A DNA stretch of 64,000 bases from Tyzzerella sp. An114 (lineage in GTDB: Bacteria; Bacillota; Clostridia; Lachnospirales; Anaerotignaceae). The translations under genes were made by a program, and so were the position numbers. Each line of letters begins with the position of its first letter. Position 1 is the stretch's first letter. Below are positions 1 to 7,912 of the stretch, piece after piece. Under the pieces are notes generated by a model, which was not told the origin of the DNA, ran no database searches, and was given only the letters and a program-made list of their open reading frames with translations. The stretch spans positions 124,001 through 188,000 of the forward strand of contig NZ_NFLT01000006.1 of the NCBI RefSeq assembly GCF_002161055.1, read 5' to 3'.

Positions 1-527
1 TAAAAAAAGGTGCAAGACTTTTAAACTATGCAAGAGGGGAACTTGTTGAGACAGAAGCGTTAATTGAAGCATTAAATGACGGTACATTATCATGCTATGC
101 AACAGACTTCCCTATGAGAGAACTTATTGGAATGAAAAATGTAATAACAACTCCTCATCTTGGAGCATCAACTCCAGAAAGTGAAGAAAACTGTGCAGAA
201 ATGGCAAGTAAAGAGCTTATAAACTTCCTCAAATACGGAATTATCAAAAACTCTGTAAACTTCCCTAACTGTGATGTACCATACACAGGAAAAACAAGAA
301 TTTCAATTGCAAACAGAAATGTTCCAAATATGATTGGTTCAATAACAGCTGTATTTGCAAAAGAAAATCTTAATATCGACAATATGATTAATAAGAGTAA
401 AGGTATGTGGGCATACACTCTTATTGATACAGATAACATTGATGGAAAAGCTGAAAGTGTTATTGAAGAACTTAAAAAAATTGACGGTGTAGTTTCCGCA
501 AGAGTTGTAATTAAAGAAGCTGAATAA
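1..527 (+). CDS. serA: D-3-phosphoglycerate dehydrogenase, C-terminal part (5' end outside window)
   Basis: The open frame runs from the window edge (frame 3) to TAA at 525-527 and lacks its start. The first visible residues (KKGARLLNYARGELVE) are the end of the Rossmann domain of D-isomer 2-hydroxyacid dehydrogenases. They are followed by the substrate-domain segment ending in TPHLGAST, which carries the conserved catalytic His. The last ~75 residues form an ACT domain (RISIANRNVPNMIGSITAVF onward), which binds serine for feedback inhibition in this family. The enzyme oxidises 3-phosphoglycerate in the first step of serine synthesis. The ACT domain separates it from plain glycerate or lactate dehydrogenases. 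A strong hairpin terminator follows directly. Confidence 0.9.
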   Translation, partial: KKGARLLNYARGELVETEALIEALNDGTLSCYATDFPMRELIGMKNVITTPHLGASTPESEENCAEMASKELINFLKYGIIKNSVNFPNCDVPYTGKTRISIANRNVPNMIGSITAVFAKENLNIDNMINKSKGMWAYTLIDTDNIDGKAESVIEELKKIDGVVSARVVIKEAE

Positions 528-529
528 TA

Positions 530-569
530 AAAAAAGTCCTGATTACAAATTGTAATCAGGATTTTTTTT
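530..569. terminator. Bidirectional rho-independent terminator between serA and the convergent dehydrogenase gene
   Basis: A near-perfect dyad (TCCTGATTACAA at 537-548, TTGTAATCAGGA at 550-561) is flanked by an A-run on the left and a T-run (562-569) on the right, so it can work in both directions. The stop codon of the minus-strand gene (543-545) lies inside the stem. Confidence 0.85.
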
Positions 570-1469
570 ATTCAAAAAATCTTTTATATTTTTTAAAAAT
601 ATATCAAAAAGTCTTCTATGATTTCCTTCTCCAACAAAAGAATTATGAGGGGTAATTATAACATTATCAAAATCCCAAAATTCACTATCAATACTTAAAG
701 GCTCATCATAAAAAACATCGAGAACAGCACCTAATATTTTTCTTTCTTTTAATACACATTTAAGTTCATATTCATCTATAATTCCACCTCTTGCCATATT
801 TACAAACACAGTATTATTATTCATAATATCAAAACACTTCTTATCAATAATACCTTTGGTGTCTGATTTTAATGGTATTAAAGTAATAATAATATCAGAT
901 TGTGGAATAAAATTTTTAAAATCATTTATAGAAACACATTTTTCAAAACCTTTAGCAGGGTGTCCGGTAGTATTTACACCTATAACATCAACACCAAAAG
1001 CAGTAAGTCTCTTTGAGGTTTCACGACCTACATTTCCTGTCCCTATTATAAGAGCTTTTTTACCATAAAGCTCCATAAGATTTCTTTGTTTCTCCCATAA
1101 ATGTTTTTCAGCAGACTTAAAAAAATTAAAAGATTTTTTATAAATTTGAAGTATTCCTAAAATAATCATCTCAGCCATAGGAACACTGTATGTATAATCA
1201 GCATTATATATTTTAATATTATGTGATTTAATATATTCAATGTCTATTCTATCCATTCCTGCACTTGTAAGCTGTATAAATTTTAAATTACTAAATTTTT
1301 TAATATCGTTCCATAAAAATAATCCATTACATACAATCCCATCATAAATATGAGGTTTTTCAACAATATCTTTTTCATATTTATGAAAAAATATCTCAAT
1401 ACCCATATTTTTTAAAATATCAATTTCAAAATCAGATATTTGAAAAACTCCTGTAACAAGAAGTTTCAT
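543..1469 (-). CDS. D-isomer-specific 2-hydroxyacid dehydrogenase family protein
   Basis: About 308 residues. The NAD-binding motif GTGNVGRE lies near residue 145 and is followed by the family signature region (DIIITLIPLKSDTKGII, then VFVNMARGGIIDE). The catalytic-His segment ITPHNSF is near the C terminus. These enzymes reduce 2-keto acids to D-2-hydroxy acids with NAD(P)H; the substrate cannot be read from the sequence. The start at 1469 is chosen because GGAGGT lies 7 nt before that ATG, while the longer frame (ATG at 1484) would place this Shine-Dalgarno sequence inside its own second codon. There is no ACT domain, unlike the convergent serA. It is the last gene of the minus-strand run from 6230. 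Confidence 0.85.
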   Translation of the reverse strand: MKLLVTGVFQISDFEIDILKNMGIEIFFHKYEKDIVEKPHIYDGIVCNGLFLWNDIKKFSNLKFIQLTSAGMDRIDIEYIKSHNIKIYNADYTYSVPMAEMIILGILQIYKKSFNFFKSAEKHLWEKQRNLMELYGKKALIIGTGNVGRETSKRLTAFGVDVIGVNTTGHPAKGFEKCVSINDFKNFIPQSDIIITLIPLKSDTKGIIDKKCFDIMNNNTVFVNMARGGIIDEYELKCVLKERKILGAVLDVFYDEPLSIDSEFWDFDNVIITPHNSFVGEGNHRRLFDIFLKNIKDFLNKKNPDYNL

Positions 1470-1490
1470 AGACAGTACCTCCATTACATA

Positions 1491-2108
1491 TTAAACCATA
1501 ATATAAAAAATATTCATTATCATTAAAATTATAGAAATTACAGGTATTAAAACATACCCCAAATCTCTCATAAAAATATAAAGTTCAGAAGGTTCTCCAC
1601 CTTTTACCCATAAATATTTTCTTCTCTCAAAAAAGTATAAAGGCTCTGTAATATTAATATAATTTATAATGTTGAACATTACAACAGCCACCAATAAAGG
1701 CAAAGCTAATACAGTATATGATTGTTCTTCATGGGCTATTGTTATAATATCAAAAGCTTCAAGACTATTGTTATTATCTAATTTTTCATCTTTATTAGTA
1801 GTTAATATTTTCTCACCATTTTTATAGACTTCAATATCATTGACACTGTTAAAATAATATTCTGTCACTTTATTATAATTTACATACTGTATATTATAAG
1901 TTCCATCTTGATTATTTTTAACAGTATAATAAATATTTTCACCTTTAAACTCTCTGCTATACTTCACAACATTTTCAGAGACAATATCCTTTTTAAAAAA
2001 CTCTTCATCTATGTAAATTCCCCTTAAAGAAATACCTATAAAACAATAAATAGCAAAAACAATAACACAAATAATATTTACAATTTTTACTGTCTTCTTG
2101 TTAAACAT
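1491..2108 (-). CDS. Uncharacterised membrane protein, ~205 aa
   Basis: I do not recognise a family. The frame has a clear Shine-Dalgarno (AAAGGAAG) 7-9 nt before the ATG. Three hydrophobic segments are visible: residues ~10-28 near the N terminus, ~130-152 (ALPLLVAVVMFNIINYI) and ~182-204 at the very C terminus. A polar domain of ~100 residues between the first two is rich in Asn, Tyr and Lys and probably faces outside. No cysteines or catalytic motifs stand out. It sits between the peroxiredoxin and dehydrogenase genes with short spacers, so it is probably co-transcribed with them. Confidence 0.6.
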   Translation of the reverse strand: MFNKKTVKIVNIICVIVFAIYCFIGISLRGIYIDEEFFKKDIVSENVVKYSREFKGENIYYTVKNNQDGTYNIQYVNYNKVTEYYFNSVNDIEVYKNGEKILTTNKDEKLDNNNSLEAFDIITIAHEEQSYTVLALPLLVAVVMFNIINYINITEPLYFFERRKYLWVKGGEPSELYIFMRDLGYVLIPVISIILMIMNIFYIMV

Positions 2109-2123
2109 AAGCTTTCACTTCCT

Positions 2124-2585
2124 TTAAATAAGCTCAAAAAACTTAGCTATCTCCTCACCATGTTCTGCAGCTTTAACTTTAGGATAAGCCTTTATAACTG
2201 TTCCTTCCTCATCAACAATAAATGTACTTCTTATAATTCCCATAGAAACTTTACCATAAAGTTTCTTTTCACCGTAAGCACCGAATTTATCAGCAACACT
2301 TTTATCTTCATCAGAAAGAAGTATAAAAGGAAGTTCATATTTTTCTTTAAATTTAATCTGGTTAGACTGTTTGTCTGGGCTTATGCCTATAACATTTATA
2401 CCATTACTTATAAGCATATCATAAACCCTCTGAAAAGACTGTGCCTCTTTTGTACAACCAGGTGTATTACTTCTTGGATAGAAATAAATTACAGTCTTTT
2501 TACCTTTTATGCTTTCATTTGTATATATATTTCCATCATCTCCCAAAAGAGAAAATTCAGGTATTCTATCTCCTTCTTTTAACAT
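2124..2585 (-). CDS. bcp: Thioredoxin-dependent peroxiredoxin, Bcp/PrxQ type
   Basis: 153 residues with the AhpC/TSA thioredoxin fold. The peroxidatic motif is FYPRSNTPGCTKEAQ at about residues 35-49, with Cys near 44 and the catalytic Thr and Arg of the family present. It reduces hydroperoxides, using thioredoxin or another thiol for recycling. The resolving cysteine usually found five residues after the peroxidatic one (CTxEAC) is Gln here, and there is no other cysteine in the protein, so it must work as a one-cysteine enzyme. The gene sits 13 nt downstream of the FAH-family gene and 15 nt before the membrane-protein gene. Confidence 0.9.
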   Translation of the reverse strand: MLKEGDRIPEFSLLGDDGNIYTNESIKGKKTVIYFYPRSNTPGCTKEAQSFQRVYDMLISNGINVIGISPDKQSNQIKFKEKYELPFILLSDEDKSVADKFGAYGEKKLYGKVSMGIIRSTFIVDEEGTVIKAYPKVKAAEHGEEIAKFFELI

Positions 2586-2598
2586 AAAAATGCCTCCT

Positions 2599-3480
2599 TT
2601 ATAATATAGTATTAGTTATTGAACCTATTTTTTCTATTTCACACTGAACCACATCACCGGATTTCAAAAATTTAGGTGGAACGAAGCCCATTCCAACACC
2701 GGCAGGAGTTCCCATAGATATTATAGTTCCAGCTTTAAGAGTCATTCCTTTTGATAATTCACTTATTACATGGGCAATTCCAAATATTAAAAGGTCTGTT
2801 GAACTATTCTGTCTAAGTTCTCCATTAACCTTTGATGATATTTTTAAAACTGGTGGATTATTAAATTCATCAGCAGTAACAATCCATGGTCCCATAGGTG
2901 TAAAACCATCAAGACTTTTACCAAAATACCACTGTTTATGCTGTGTCTGAAGATTTCTAGCACTTACATCATTAATTATAGTATAGCCTAAAACATAATC
3001 AAAAGCATCTTCCTCAGAAACATTTTTGGCATCTTTTCCTGTAACAACAGCAAGTTCAGCTTCATAATCAAGACTATCTACAATATCAAAATGGCCATCT
3101 ATAAAACCACCGTCTCCAACTGCCTCATCAACTCTTTTTGAAAAATACACCGCAAAAGGTCTATCTCCTCCAAAGGCTTCTTTTTTATATCTAGCAGACT
3201 CCTCAGCATGAGCCATATAATTTATACCAAGACATATAATATCCTGTTTTGGAAAAGGAATAGGAGCACAAAGTTTTACAGAATTAATATTTAAACCCTC
3301 TTTTGAAGCTTGTGAAAGCTTTTTAACACTATCAATAACATTTTCATCAGCAAAGTCAATAAAAGAGCCTATATCATCAAATTCTTTGCCATCAACAGAT
3401 ATTTTTATAACTGTTTGTTCATCATCAGACAACACACCTGCTTTTCTTACACCTTCATACTCAAATGTCAAAAGTTTCAT
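2599..3480 (-). CDS. Fumarylacetoacetate hydrolase (FAH) family protein
   Basis: 293 residues. An N-terminal domain of ~70 residues is followed by the FAH C-terminal fold: the CLGINYMAHAEES segment near residue 82, the acidic metal-binding motif DYEAELAVVTG near 139, NDVSARNLQ near 167, KSLDGFTPMGPW and MGTPAGVG. These match the hydrolase/isomerase branch that includes acylpyruvases, 2-hydroxyhepta-2,4-diene-1,7-dioate isomerases and oxaloacetate decarboxylases, which need Mg2+ or Mn2+. The exact substrate cannot be told. It is the last or middle gene of a run whose upstream members are glycosyltransferases, so context does not explain its role. Confidence 0.85.
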   Translation of the reverse strand: MKLLTFEYEGVRKAGVLSDDEQTVIKISVDGKEFDDIGSFIDFADENVIDSVKKLSQASKEGLNINSVKLCAPIPFPKQDIICLGINYMAHAEESARYKKEAFGGDRPFAVYFSKRVDEAVGDGGFIDGHFDIVDSLDYEAELAVVTGKDAKNVSEEDAFDYVLGYTIINDVSARNLQTQHKQWYFGKSLDGFTPMGPWIVTADEFNNPPVLKISSKVNGELRQNSSTDLLIFGIAHVISELSKGMTLKAGTIISMGTPAGVGMGFVPPKFLKSGDVVQCEIEKIGSITNTIL

Positions 3481-3502
3481 AATTAATTCCCCCTAAAAAA
3501 AT

Positions 3503-3907
3503 TTATCTGAAAACCCAAAATTTATCAGCTATATAATTAAAACCTATCATCATACAAGTAGCTGGAATTTTAGCCATTATTGGTGTCAAATTAAATATAT
3601 TTTCAAAAAGTCCAAGCATAAAAAGAGAAACTCCAAGATAGCAACATTTAACTACAATATATTTACCTATCTCCTCACGCTTAACCGGATTTTTCTTTTC
3701 AAAAGTCCAATATTTATTACATATAAAACTATTTATAGTAGCAATTATAAAAGAAAGAACCTGAGCAATATATCCTCCTATACCAAGCACTACATTTAAA
3801 ATAAAGAAACTTATAACGTCTATAATAGTATTTAAAACTCCTACCATTCCAAACTTAATAAACTTCTTTATATCAAAAAGAATTATAAGTTTTTTTATAA
3901 AATCCAT
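3503..3907 (-). CDS. GtrA-family membrane protein (putative lipid-linked sugar flippase)
   Basis: 134 residues with four hydrophobic segments and the GtrA signatures: FIKFGMVGVLNTIIDVISFFIL at the N terminus, NSFICNKYWTFEKK in the middle and FNYIADKFWVFR at the C terminus. GtrA proteins are thought to move undecaprenyl-phosphate-linked sugars across the membrane. It lies directly downstream (6 nt) of a polytopic GT-C-like protein and a polyprenyl-phosphate glycosyltransferase, the standard three-part arrangement for glucosylation of a cell-surface polymer. Confidence 0.85.
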   Translation of the reverse strand: MDFIKKLIILFDIKKFIKFGMVGVLNTIIDVISFFILNVVLGIGGYIAQVLSFIIATINSFICNKYWTFEKKNPVKREEIGKYIVVKCCYLGVSLFMLGLFENIFNLTPIMAKIPATCMMIGFNYIADKFWVFR

Positions 3908-3913
3908 TTAAAA

Positions 3914-5515
3914 TTACTCCCATCTAAAAATGCCATAGCCATTTTCATCATACACTATACCATTTATATTTTCTCCTGATATAACATACTCTTTATCCCC
4001 TATTTTTTCAGCATTAACTTCAACCATTTTTCCATCATCATAAAATAAAAGTTTATCAAAACTTTCAATAGCATTTATATCACTGTTATAAGGTCTATAA
4101 ATATAAGTATCTAAAGACAAAGGAACAGGCTGTGGAATATCAAACTTTTTAGCATAATATCTGCAACAGCCTAAAAAAGACCATTCTCCACCTGTAACAC
4201 CTGCAATATGCTCATGGAAAGTATAATTTGAATTATCAATATTAACTTCATTGAGATTAAAAACCCCAATTCTCAAATCACTATCAAAATTTTCAGTAGT
4301 ATTAATATAAGCAGTTGCAGCCTTTTTATCTTCAATATAATTCTGTCTATAATCATGTATTTCAGAAACTCCAGAAATAGAAAAAACAAAGGCAATTACA
4401 CAATTAATAACACCTTTAATATTTGTATTTCTTATACATAAATTAAATATTGTATCAACAAATATTCCAAGTCCAACAAAGGAAACAACAGCACCTCTAA
4501 ATGAAAACCATGGATTGCCCAATATTAAAAAAGGTGTAATAGGTGCAATAAAAAGAAGTATACCAAATATAAAAGCTATTACACTTCCTTTTAATTTAAC
4601 TTTTTTTTCAAAAATATTAAGACTTAAACAAAGTAAACTTATAAAAATCAAATATACAAAAGATTTATCATCAAATATTATATCTACGCCTCTTAAAAAT
4701 CCCTTTACTATGGTATAAACATTACCATATATAAAAACCTCTTTAAACTGGCTCAAAACTTCAGGAATAAAAACATCAAAATATCCTTCTTTTTGAGGAA
4801 GCATAATTTCCATCCTTGAAGAATAAAGAGAACTACTTTTGAAATATGATGTGAAAAGAGCAAATATTATAACATTAATAAATGTCATAAAAGCAAAAAG
4901 AGTTCTTTTACCCTTAGAAATAAATTTAACAAACATAATTAAAAATGTTGCTGTTATTGAAAAAACAATAACCTGTTCATAAAATCCAAAGGATAAAAGC
5001 TGAAAAACAATAAAAAGAATTAAATTTATATATTTTCCTTTTTCACAATAACATGAAAAAAAATACACACCAAGAGAAGCCAAAAACATTCCAACAACAA
5101 TTCTTGAAGATGCACTTACCCAGTATGTACCCTCAAATCCCAAAGGTAATAAAGTATATACTATTATAAATATATTTCCAACAGTAAATATTTTAGAGAA
5201 AGCACTTTTTAATAAAAAAGCTGAAGCTGTATACATTACAGATATTATAAAAACTCCCCAAATCATATTGGTATTAAAAAAATAATTCCAAATAGTAATA
5301 TCCATAAGTCCCGCCAAAGGTCTCGCAGATAAAAGCCCTAGTTTTTGAATTATTTCAGGTATTGTTCCCAAAAATTGTCTGTAACTGTAATACTGTATAT
5401 AATCGTCAAGTTGAGGATAATAGTTAAAACCATAATATATAAATCTCATAAAAACAAGGAGAAAAACAATACACATAAATATAATGTCTCCCCTATGTTT
5501 TGAAACATAATTCAT
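3914..5515 (-). CDS. Polytopic GT-C-like glycosyltransferase of a gtr cluster
   Basis: 533 residues with an N-terminal membrane anchor (~residues 12-30), about ten further hydrophobic segments up to residue ~390, and a soluble C-terminal domain of ~130 residues. The first outer loop has the acidic motif YPQLDDYIQYYSY, typical of GT-C enzymes that use polyprenyl-phosphate sugars. I infer that it transfers the sugar supplied by the neighbouring GT2 enzyme and GtrA flippase onto an extracytoplasmic acceptor. The family is too divergent for me to name more precisely; GtrII-like glucosyltransferase is the nearest guess. The gene starts 1 nt after the GT2 stop, which implies coupled translation. 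Confidence 0.65.
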   Translation of the reverse strand: MNYVSKHRGDIIFMCIVFLLVFMRFIYYGFNYYPQLDDYIQYYSYRQFLGTIPEIIQKLGLLSARPLAGLMDITIWNYFFNTNMIWGVFIISVMYTASAFLLKSAFSKIFTVGNIFIIVYTLLPLGFEGTYWVSASSRIVVGMFLASLGVYFFSCYCEKGKYINLILFIVFQLLSFGFYEQVIVFSITATFLIMFVKFISKGKRTLFAFMTFINVIIFALFTSYFKSSSLYSSRMEIMLPQKEGYFDVFIPEVLSQFKEVFIYGNVYTIVKGFLRGVDIIFDDKSFVYLIFISLLCLSLNIFEKKVKLKGSVIAFIFGILLFIAPITPFLILGNPWFSFRGAVVSFVGLGIFVDTIFNLCIRNTNIKGVINCVIAFVFSISGVSEIHDYRQNYIEDKKAATAYINTTENFDSDLRIGVFNLNEVNIDNSNYTFHEHIAGVTGGEWSFLGCCRYYAKKFDIPQPVPLSLDTYIYRPYNSDINAIESFDKLLFYDDGKMVEVNAEKIGDKEYVISGENINGIVYDENGYGIFRWE

Positions 5516-5516
5516 A

Positions 5517-6230
5517 TTACAAATGCCCCTTTATTCTACTTTCAGTAACAATTCTTACCTTTATAATATCTCTAAACATTTTAATACTGTCTTTTAATAT
5601 ATTAACCTTTGAGTCTCTATGATTTATAACAGAGACACCTATTTCAGAAATTTTAAATCCCATTCTTTTTGCAACAAGCATAGCTTCAAAATCAAAAGCA
5701 AATCTATCTATAACACAATTTTCAAATATAGAAAAAGCAGCTTCTCTCCTAAAGCCTTTAAAACCACACTGAGTGTCATAGGAAAGACCAGATATAGTTC
5801 CAGTTATAAAAGAAAATATTTTTGATGCCACAAGTCTAATAAAAGGATAATTTTTATATCCTTCCTTTGATAATTTTCTTGAACCAATAACCACATCAGA
5901 ATTTTCTCTTTTCATTTTTCTATATCCTTTTTTAATAACGTCAATTCCATAGGCAAGGTCTGCATCTGTAAAAAATATATAATCTCCCTGTGATGCAAAA
6001 ATACCCTGTCTAACAGCATAACCTTTTCCCATGTTAGGATTGTATGAAACTATTTTAAGGTTATCAATATCCATATTGGAAACTGTATTTTTCATATCAT
6101 CTGTACTTCCATCATCAACAACTATTATTTCATAGGATTTAAAAGTTTTTGAAAGAAATTCATCTGCTTTTTTGACTGTATATTCTATTATTAAATTTTC
6201 ATTGTAAGCTGGTATTATAAGCGTTATCAT
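5517..6230 (-). CDS. Family 2 glycosyltransferase, polyprenyl-phosphate glucosyl/mannosyltransferase-like
   Basis: 237 residues. The GT-A fold motifs are clear: LIIPAYNE at the N terminus, EIIVVDDGSTDD near residue 34, YIFFTDADLAYGI (the DxD motif) near 85, then VIGSRK and TQCGFKGFRR. This pattern resembles ALG5/DPM1-type enzymes, which load glucose or mannose from a nucleotide sugar onto a polyprenyl phosphate at the inner membrane face. No C-terminal membrane segments are present. It is the first gene of the minus-strand run. A GAGAGG Shine-Dalgarno lies just upstream, preceded by AT-rich sequence with TATAAT-like hexamers near 6270. Confidence 0.85.
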   Translation of the reverse strand: MITLIIPAYNENLIIEYTVKKADEFLSKTFKSYEIIVVDDGSTDDMKNTVSNMDIDNLKIVSYNPNMGKGYAVRQGIFASQGDYIFFTDADLAYGIDVIKKGYRKMKRENSDVVIGSRKLSKEGYKNYPFIRLVASKIFSFITGTISGLSYDTQCGFKGFRREAAFSIFENCVIDRFAFDFEAMLVAKRMGFKISEIGVSVINHRDSKVNILKDSIKMFRDIIKVRIVTESRIKGHL

Positions 6231-6334
6231 AATTTACCTCTCAAACAAAATAGAAATTAAACTAAATTATAGTATAGCATATTTTAAACTTTATTCTACA
6301 AAATTATTGAAATTTATTAATTAAAGGTTTCCAT

Positions 6335-6362
6335 AAAAAAAGCCGTGACATTTAGTCACGGC
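6335..6362 (-). terminator. Rho-independent terminator of the flavodoxin operon
   Basis: Stem GCCGTGAC (6342-6349) and GTCACGGC (6355-6362) with a 5-nt loop. Read on the minus strand it is followed by seven T (6335-6341). It lies 80 bp past the flavodoxin stop and separates this operon from the gtr cluster. Confidence 0.9.
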
Positions 6363-6442
6363 ACACAAACAAAATGAGGGATATTGTTTGCAAAATTATA
6401 AAACTATTTTATCGGCAAAAAAGCGTATTTTTATTTATTTAA

Positions 6443-6865
6443 TTAATATGCTGCAAAATTCTTTCCAAACTCTTTACAAATTTCTTTTCCATCATCGTCA
6501 GGCATACCATTAATCATAAGACCTGTATCATAGAGATTTGCATTTTTATCATTAACTCTTTCTTCCCAGTCTCTCATCCACTGGCCATCGCCCCAACCAT
6601 AAGAACCAAAGAGAGCAATTTTCTTTCCTGAAATATCATTTTCAATACTCATAAAGAAAGGCTCAAACTCAGCTTCTTCAAGAACTTCATCTCCCATAGC
6701 AGAGCAACCAAAAGCAACTTTATCATAATCCTTTATACTTCCAGAAAATTCATTAACAGAGAATAAAGAAACCTCTCCACCATTTTCTTTTGCACCATCA
6801 GCAATAGCCTCTGCCATAGCTGCTGTATTACCTGTACCACTCCAATAAATAACTGCAATTTTCAT
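6443..6865 (-). CDS. Flavodoxin
   Basis: 140 residues. The N-terminal FMN phosphate-binding loop reads IYWSGTGNTAAMAEAI, followed by the FGSYGWGDG segment near residue 87, which contacts the isoalloxazine ring. Length and motifs fit short-chain flavodoxins, cytoplasmic electron carriers that replace ferredoxin when iron is scarce. It is the last gene of a three-gene operon with DUF3793 and DUF2325 proteins. That grouping, together with the operator-like dyads upstream, suggests metal-controlled expression. Confidence 0.92.
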   Translation of the reverse strand: MKIAVIYWSGTGNTAAMAEAIADGAKENGGEVSLFSVNEFSGSIKDYDKVAFGCSAMGDEVLEEAEFEPFFMSIENDISGKKIALFGSYGWGDGQWMRDWEERVNDKNANLYDTGLMINGMPDDDGKEICKEFGKNFAAY

Positions 6866-6885
6866 TTTTATATTCCTCCTTAAAT

Positions 6886-7455
6886 TTAGGAAACGCCAAG
6901 AATACTTAAAACAGAAGTTCCCGCATTTCTCTTATTTTCCATTACTTCTTTACATTTACGGTACTGCCAAAATGTTTTTTCAGCTTTCTTTTCATCACCG
7001 TAAACTTTCCAGTATCCATAAAACTTATAGTTTTTGCCACTGTTTTTTATATATTCAAAAACATCTTCCTTTGGATAACCGAGAAAGAAACCTACTTCAT
7101 GTGGAAATTCTTCACACCCATTAATTCTTTTTCCCAAATAATTTAATGCACTATCTACACCCTCAATATTTTCAGGTATAGTGTATCCTTCTTTTTTCAA
7201 GAAATAAGCCACTTTTCTATCGGTTATATATGAAAACATTTTTGTTTTGCGATAAACAAGTATAAATATTCTATTTTGACATTTATAAAGTATTTTGAAA
7301 TATATATCTTTAGAATTTAAAAGACTATTATACATATTCATTTCATTTATAATACTTTCACTGTCCTCTATTGGACATGAAAAAAGATTTGATTGTTTTA
7401 TACCCAACAATGTTGGTGCACAATAAAGTATAAGCATATTTTCAAAGGAATTCAT
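6886..7455 (-). CDS. DUF3793 family protein
   Basis: 189 residues. The N terminus (MLILYCAPTLLGIKQSNLFSC, near residues 6-27) carries the two cysteines and the CAPTL motif characteristic of DUF3793. Further family features are FKILYKCQNRIFILVYR near residue 53 and GFFLGYPKEDV near 125. The function is unknown. In clostridia such genes are often found beside flavodoxin and DUF2325 genes, as here, so I infer a role linked to metal or redox handling. The GGAGGT Shine-Dalgarno before the ATG at 7455 is strong. A GTTAG-N6-CTAAC dyad lies just upstream, between this gene and the DUF2325 gene. Confidence 0.8.
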   Translation of the reverse strand: MNSFENMLILYCAPTLLGIKQSNLFSCPIEDSESIINEMNMYNSLLNSKDIYFKILYKCQNRIFILVYRKTKMFSYITDRKVAYFLKKEGYTIPENIEGVDSALNYLGKRINGCEEFPHEVGFFLGYPKEDVFEYIKNSGKNYKFYGYWKVYGDEKKAEKTFWQYRKCKEVMENKRNAGTSVLSILGVS

Positions 7456-7471
7456 AATAAAACCTCCATTT

Positions 7472-7487
7472 GTTAGTTAAATCTAAC
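7472..7487. promoter_or_regulatory. GTTAG-N6-CTAAC dyad, putative repressor site (copy 2)
   Basis: Perfect inverted repeat GTTAG TTAAAT CTAAC in the 38-nt gap between the DUF2325 stop and the DUF3793 start. The arms and spacing are identical to the dyad at 7798-7813. The form resembles DtxR/MntR-type metal-repressor boxes, but that assignment is inference. Confidence 0.55.
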
Positions 7488-7493
7488 TTTTAA

Positions 7494-7772
7494 TCATAAA
7501 TTATTTTCAAGTATTCTTTTTAAAGCACAAGAACTGCTACTATGACAATGAACCATAGGAATATTATTCTTTTTGGCCTCTTGAACAGCTCCTGAAACCA
7601 TTTTGTGAGAAACCGTATTAGTAAAAAGTACCATAAGGTCGGCCCTCCCTATTTTATTTTTAAAATCAGCAGGCATCTGTGTGAAAACTTTAGCTTTACA
7701 TTTAAAACATTTACATATATCCATATACTGCCTAACCATTCGGTCATGACCACCAACTATTACAATGCTCAT
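7494..7772 (-). CDS. DUF2325 domain-containing protein
   Basis: 92 residues from the ATG at 7772. This start has GGAGG 5 nt upstream, whereas the longer frame to 7805 would run through an operator-like dyad. The sequence begins MSIVIVGGHDRM, has CKCFKCKAKVFTQ near residue 22, VLFTNTVSHKM in the middle and MVHCHSSSSCALKRIL at the end, all typical of DUF2325. The fold is thought to be Rossmann-like; the Cys/His-rich segments could bind a metal. The function is unknown. It is the first gene of the operon with the DUF3793 protein and flavodoxin. Confidence 0.8.
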   Translation of the reverse strand: MSIVIVGGHDRMVRQYMDICKCFKCKAKVFTQMPADFKNKIGRADLMVLFTNTVSHKMVSGAVQEAKKNNIPMVHCHSSSSCALKRILENNL

Positions 7773-7797
7773 AGGTTCCTCCTTCAAATATTTATTT

Positions 7798-7813
7798 GTT
7801 AGCATTAACTAAC
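7798..7813. promoter_or_regulatory. GTTAG-N6-CTAAC dyad at the promoter, putative operator (copy 1)
   Basis: Perfect inverted repeat GTTAG CATTAA CTAAC, placed a few bases downstream of the predicted transcription start of the DUF2325 operon. A repressor bound here would block transcription. The same arms recur at 7472-7487. Confidence 0.6.
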
Positions 7814-7823
7814 TTACAAAAAG

Positions 7824-7852
7824 ATGTTACCATATGATTTTTAAACTGTCAA
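7824..7852 (-). promoter_or_regulatory. Sigma-A-type promoter of the DUF2325-DUF3793-flavodoxin operon
   Basis: On the minus strand, TTGACA (7847-7852), 17-bp spacer, TAACAT (7824-7829). The start of transcription is expected near 7817, directly before the dyad at 7798-7813. Confidence 0.7.
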
Positions 7853-7863
7853 TAATAAATATT

Positions 7864-7903
7864 TAAAAAAAATACTGTTGATAACATTTATCAACAGTAT
7901 TTT
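7864..7903 (-). terminator. Terminator of aspS
   Basis: A 14-bp perfect stem (AATACTGTTGATAA at 7871-7884, its complement at 7888-7901) with a 3-nt loop. On the minus strand it is followed by a T-run (A-run 7864-7872 on the plus strand). Confidence 0.88.
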
Positions 7904-7912
7904 AAAAATTAA

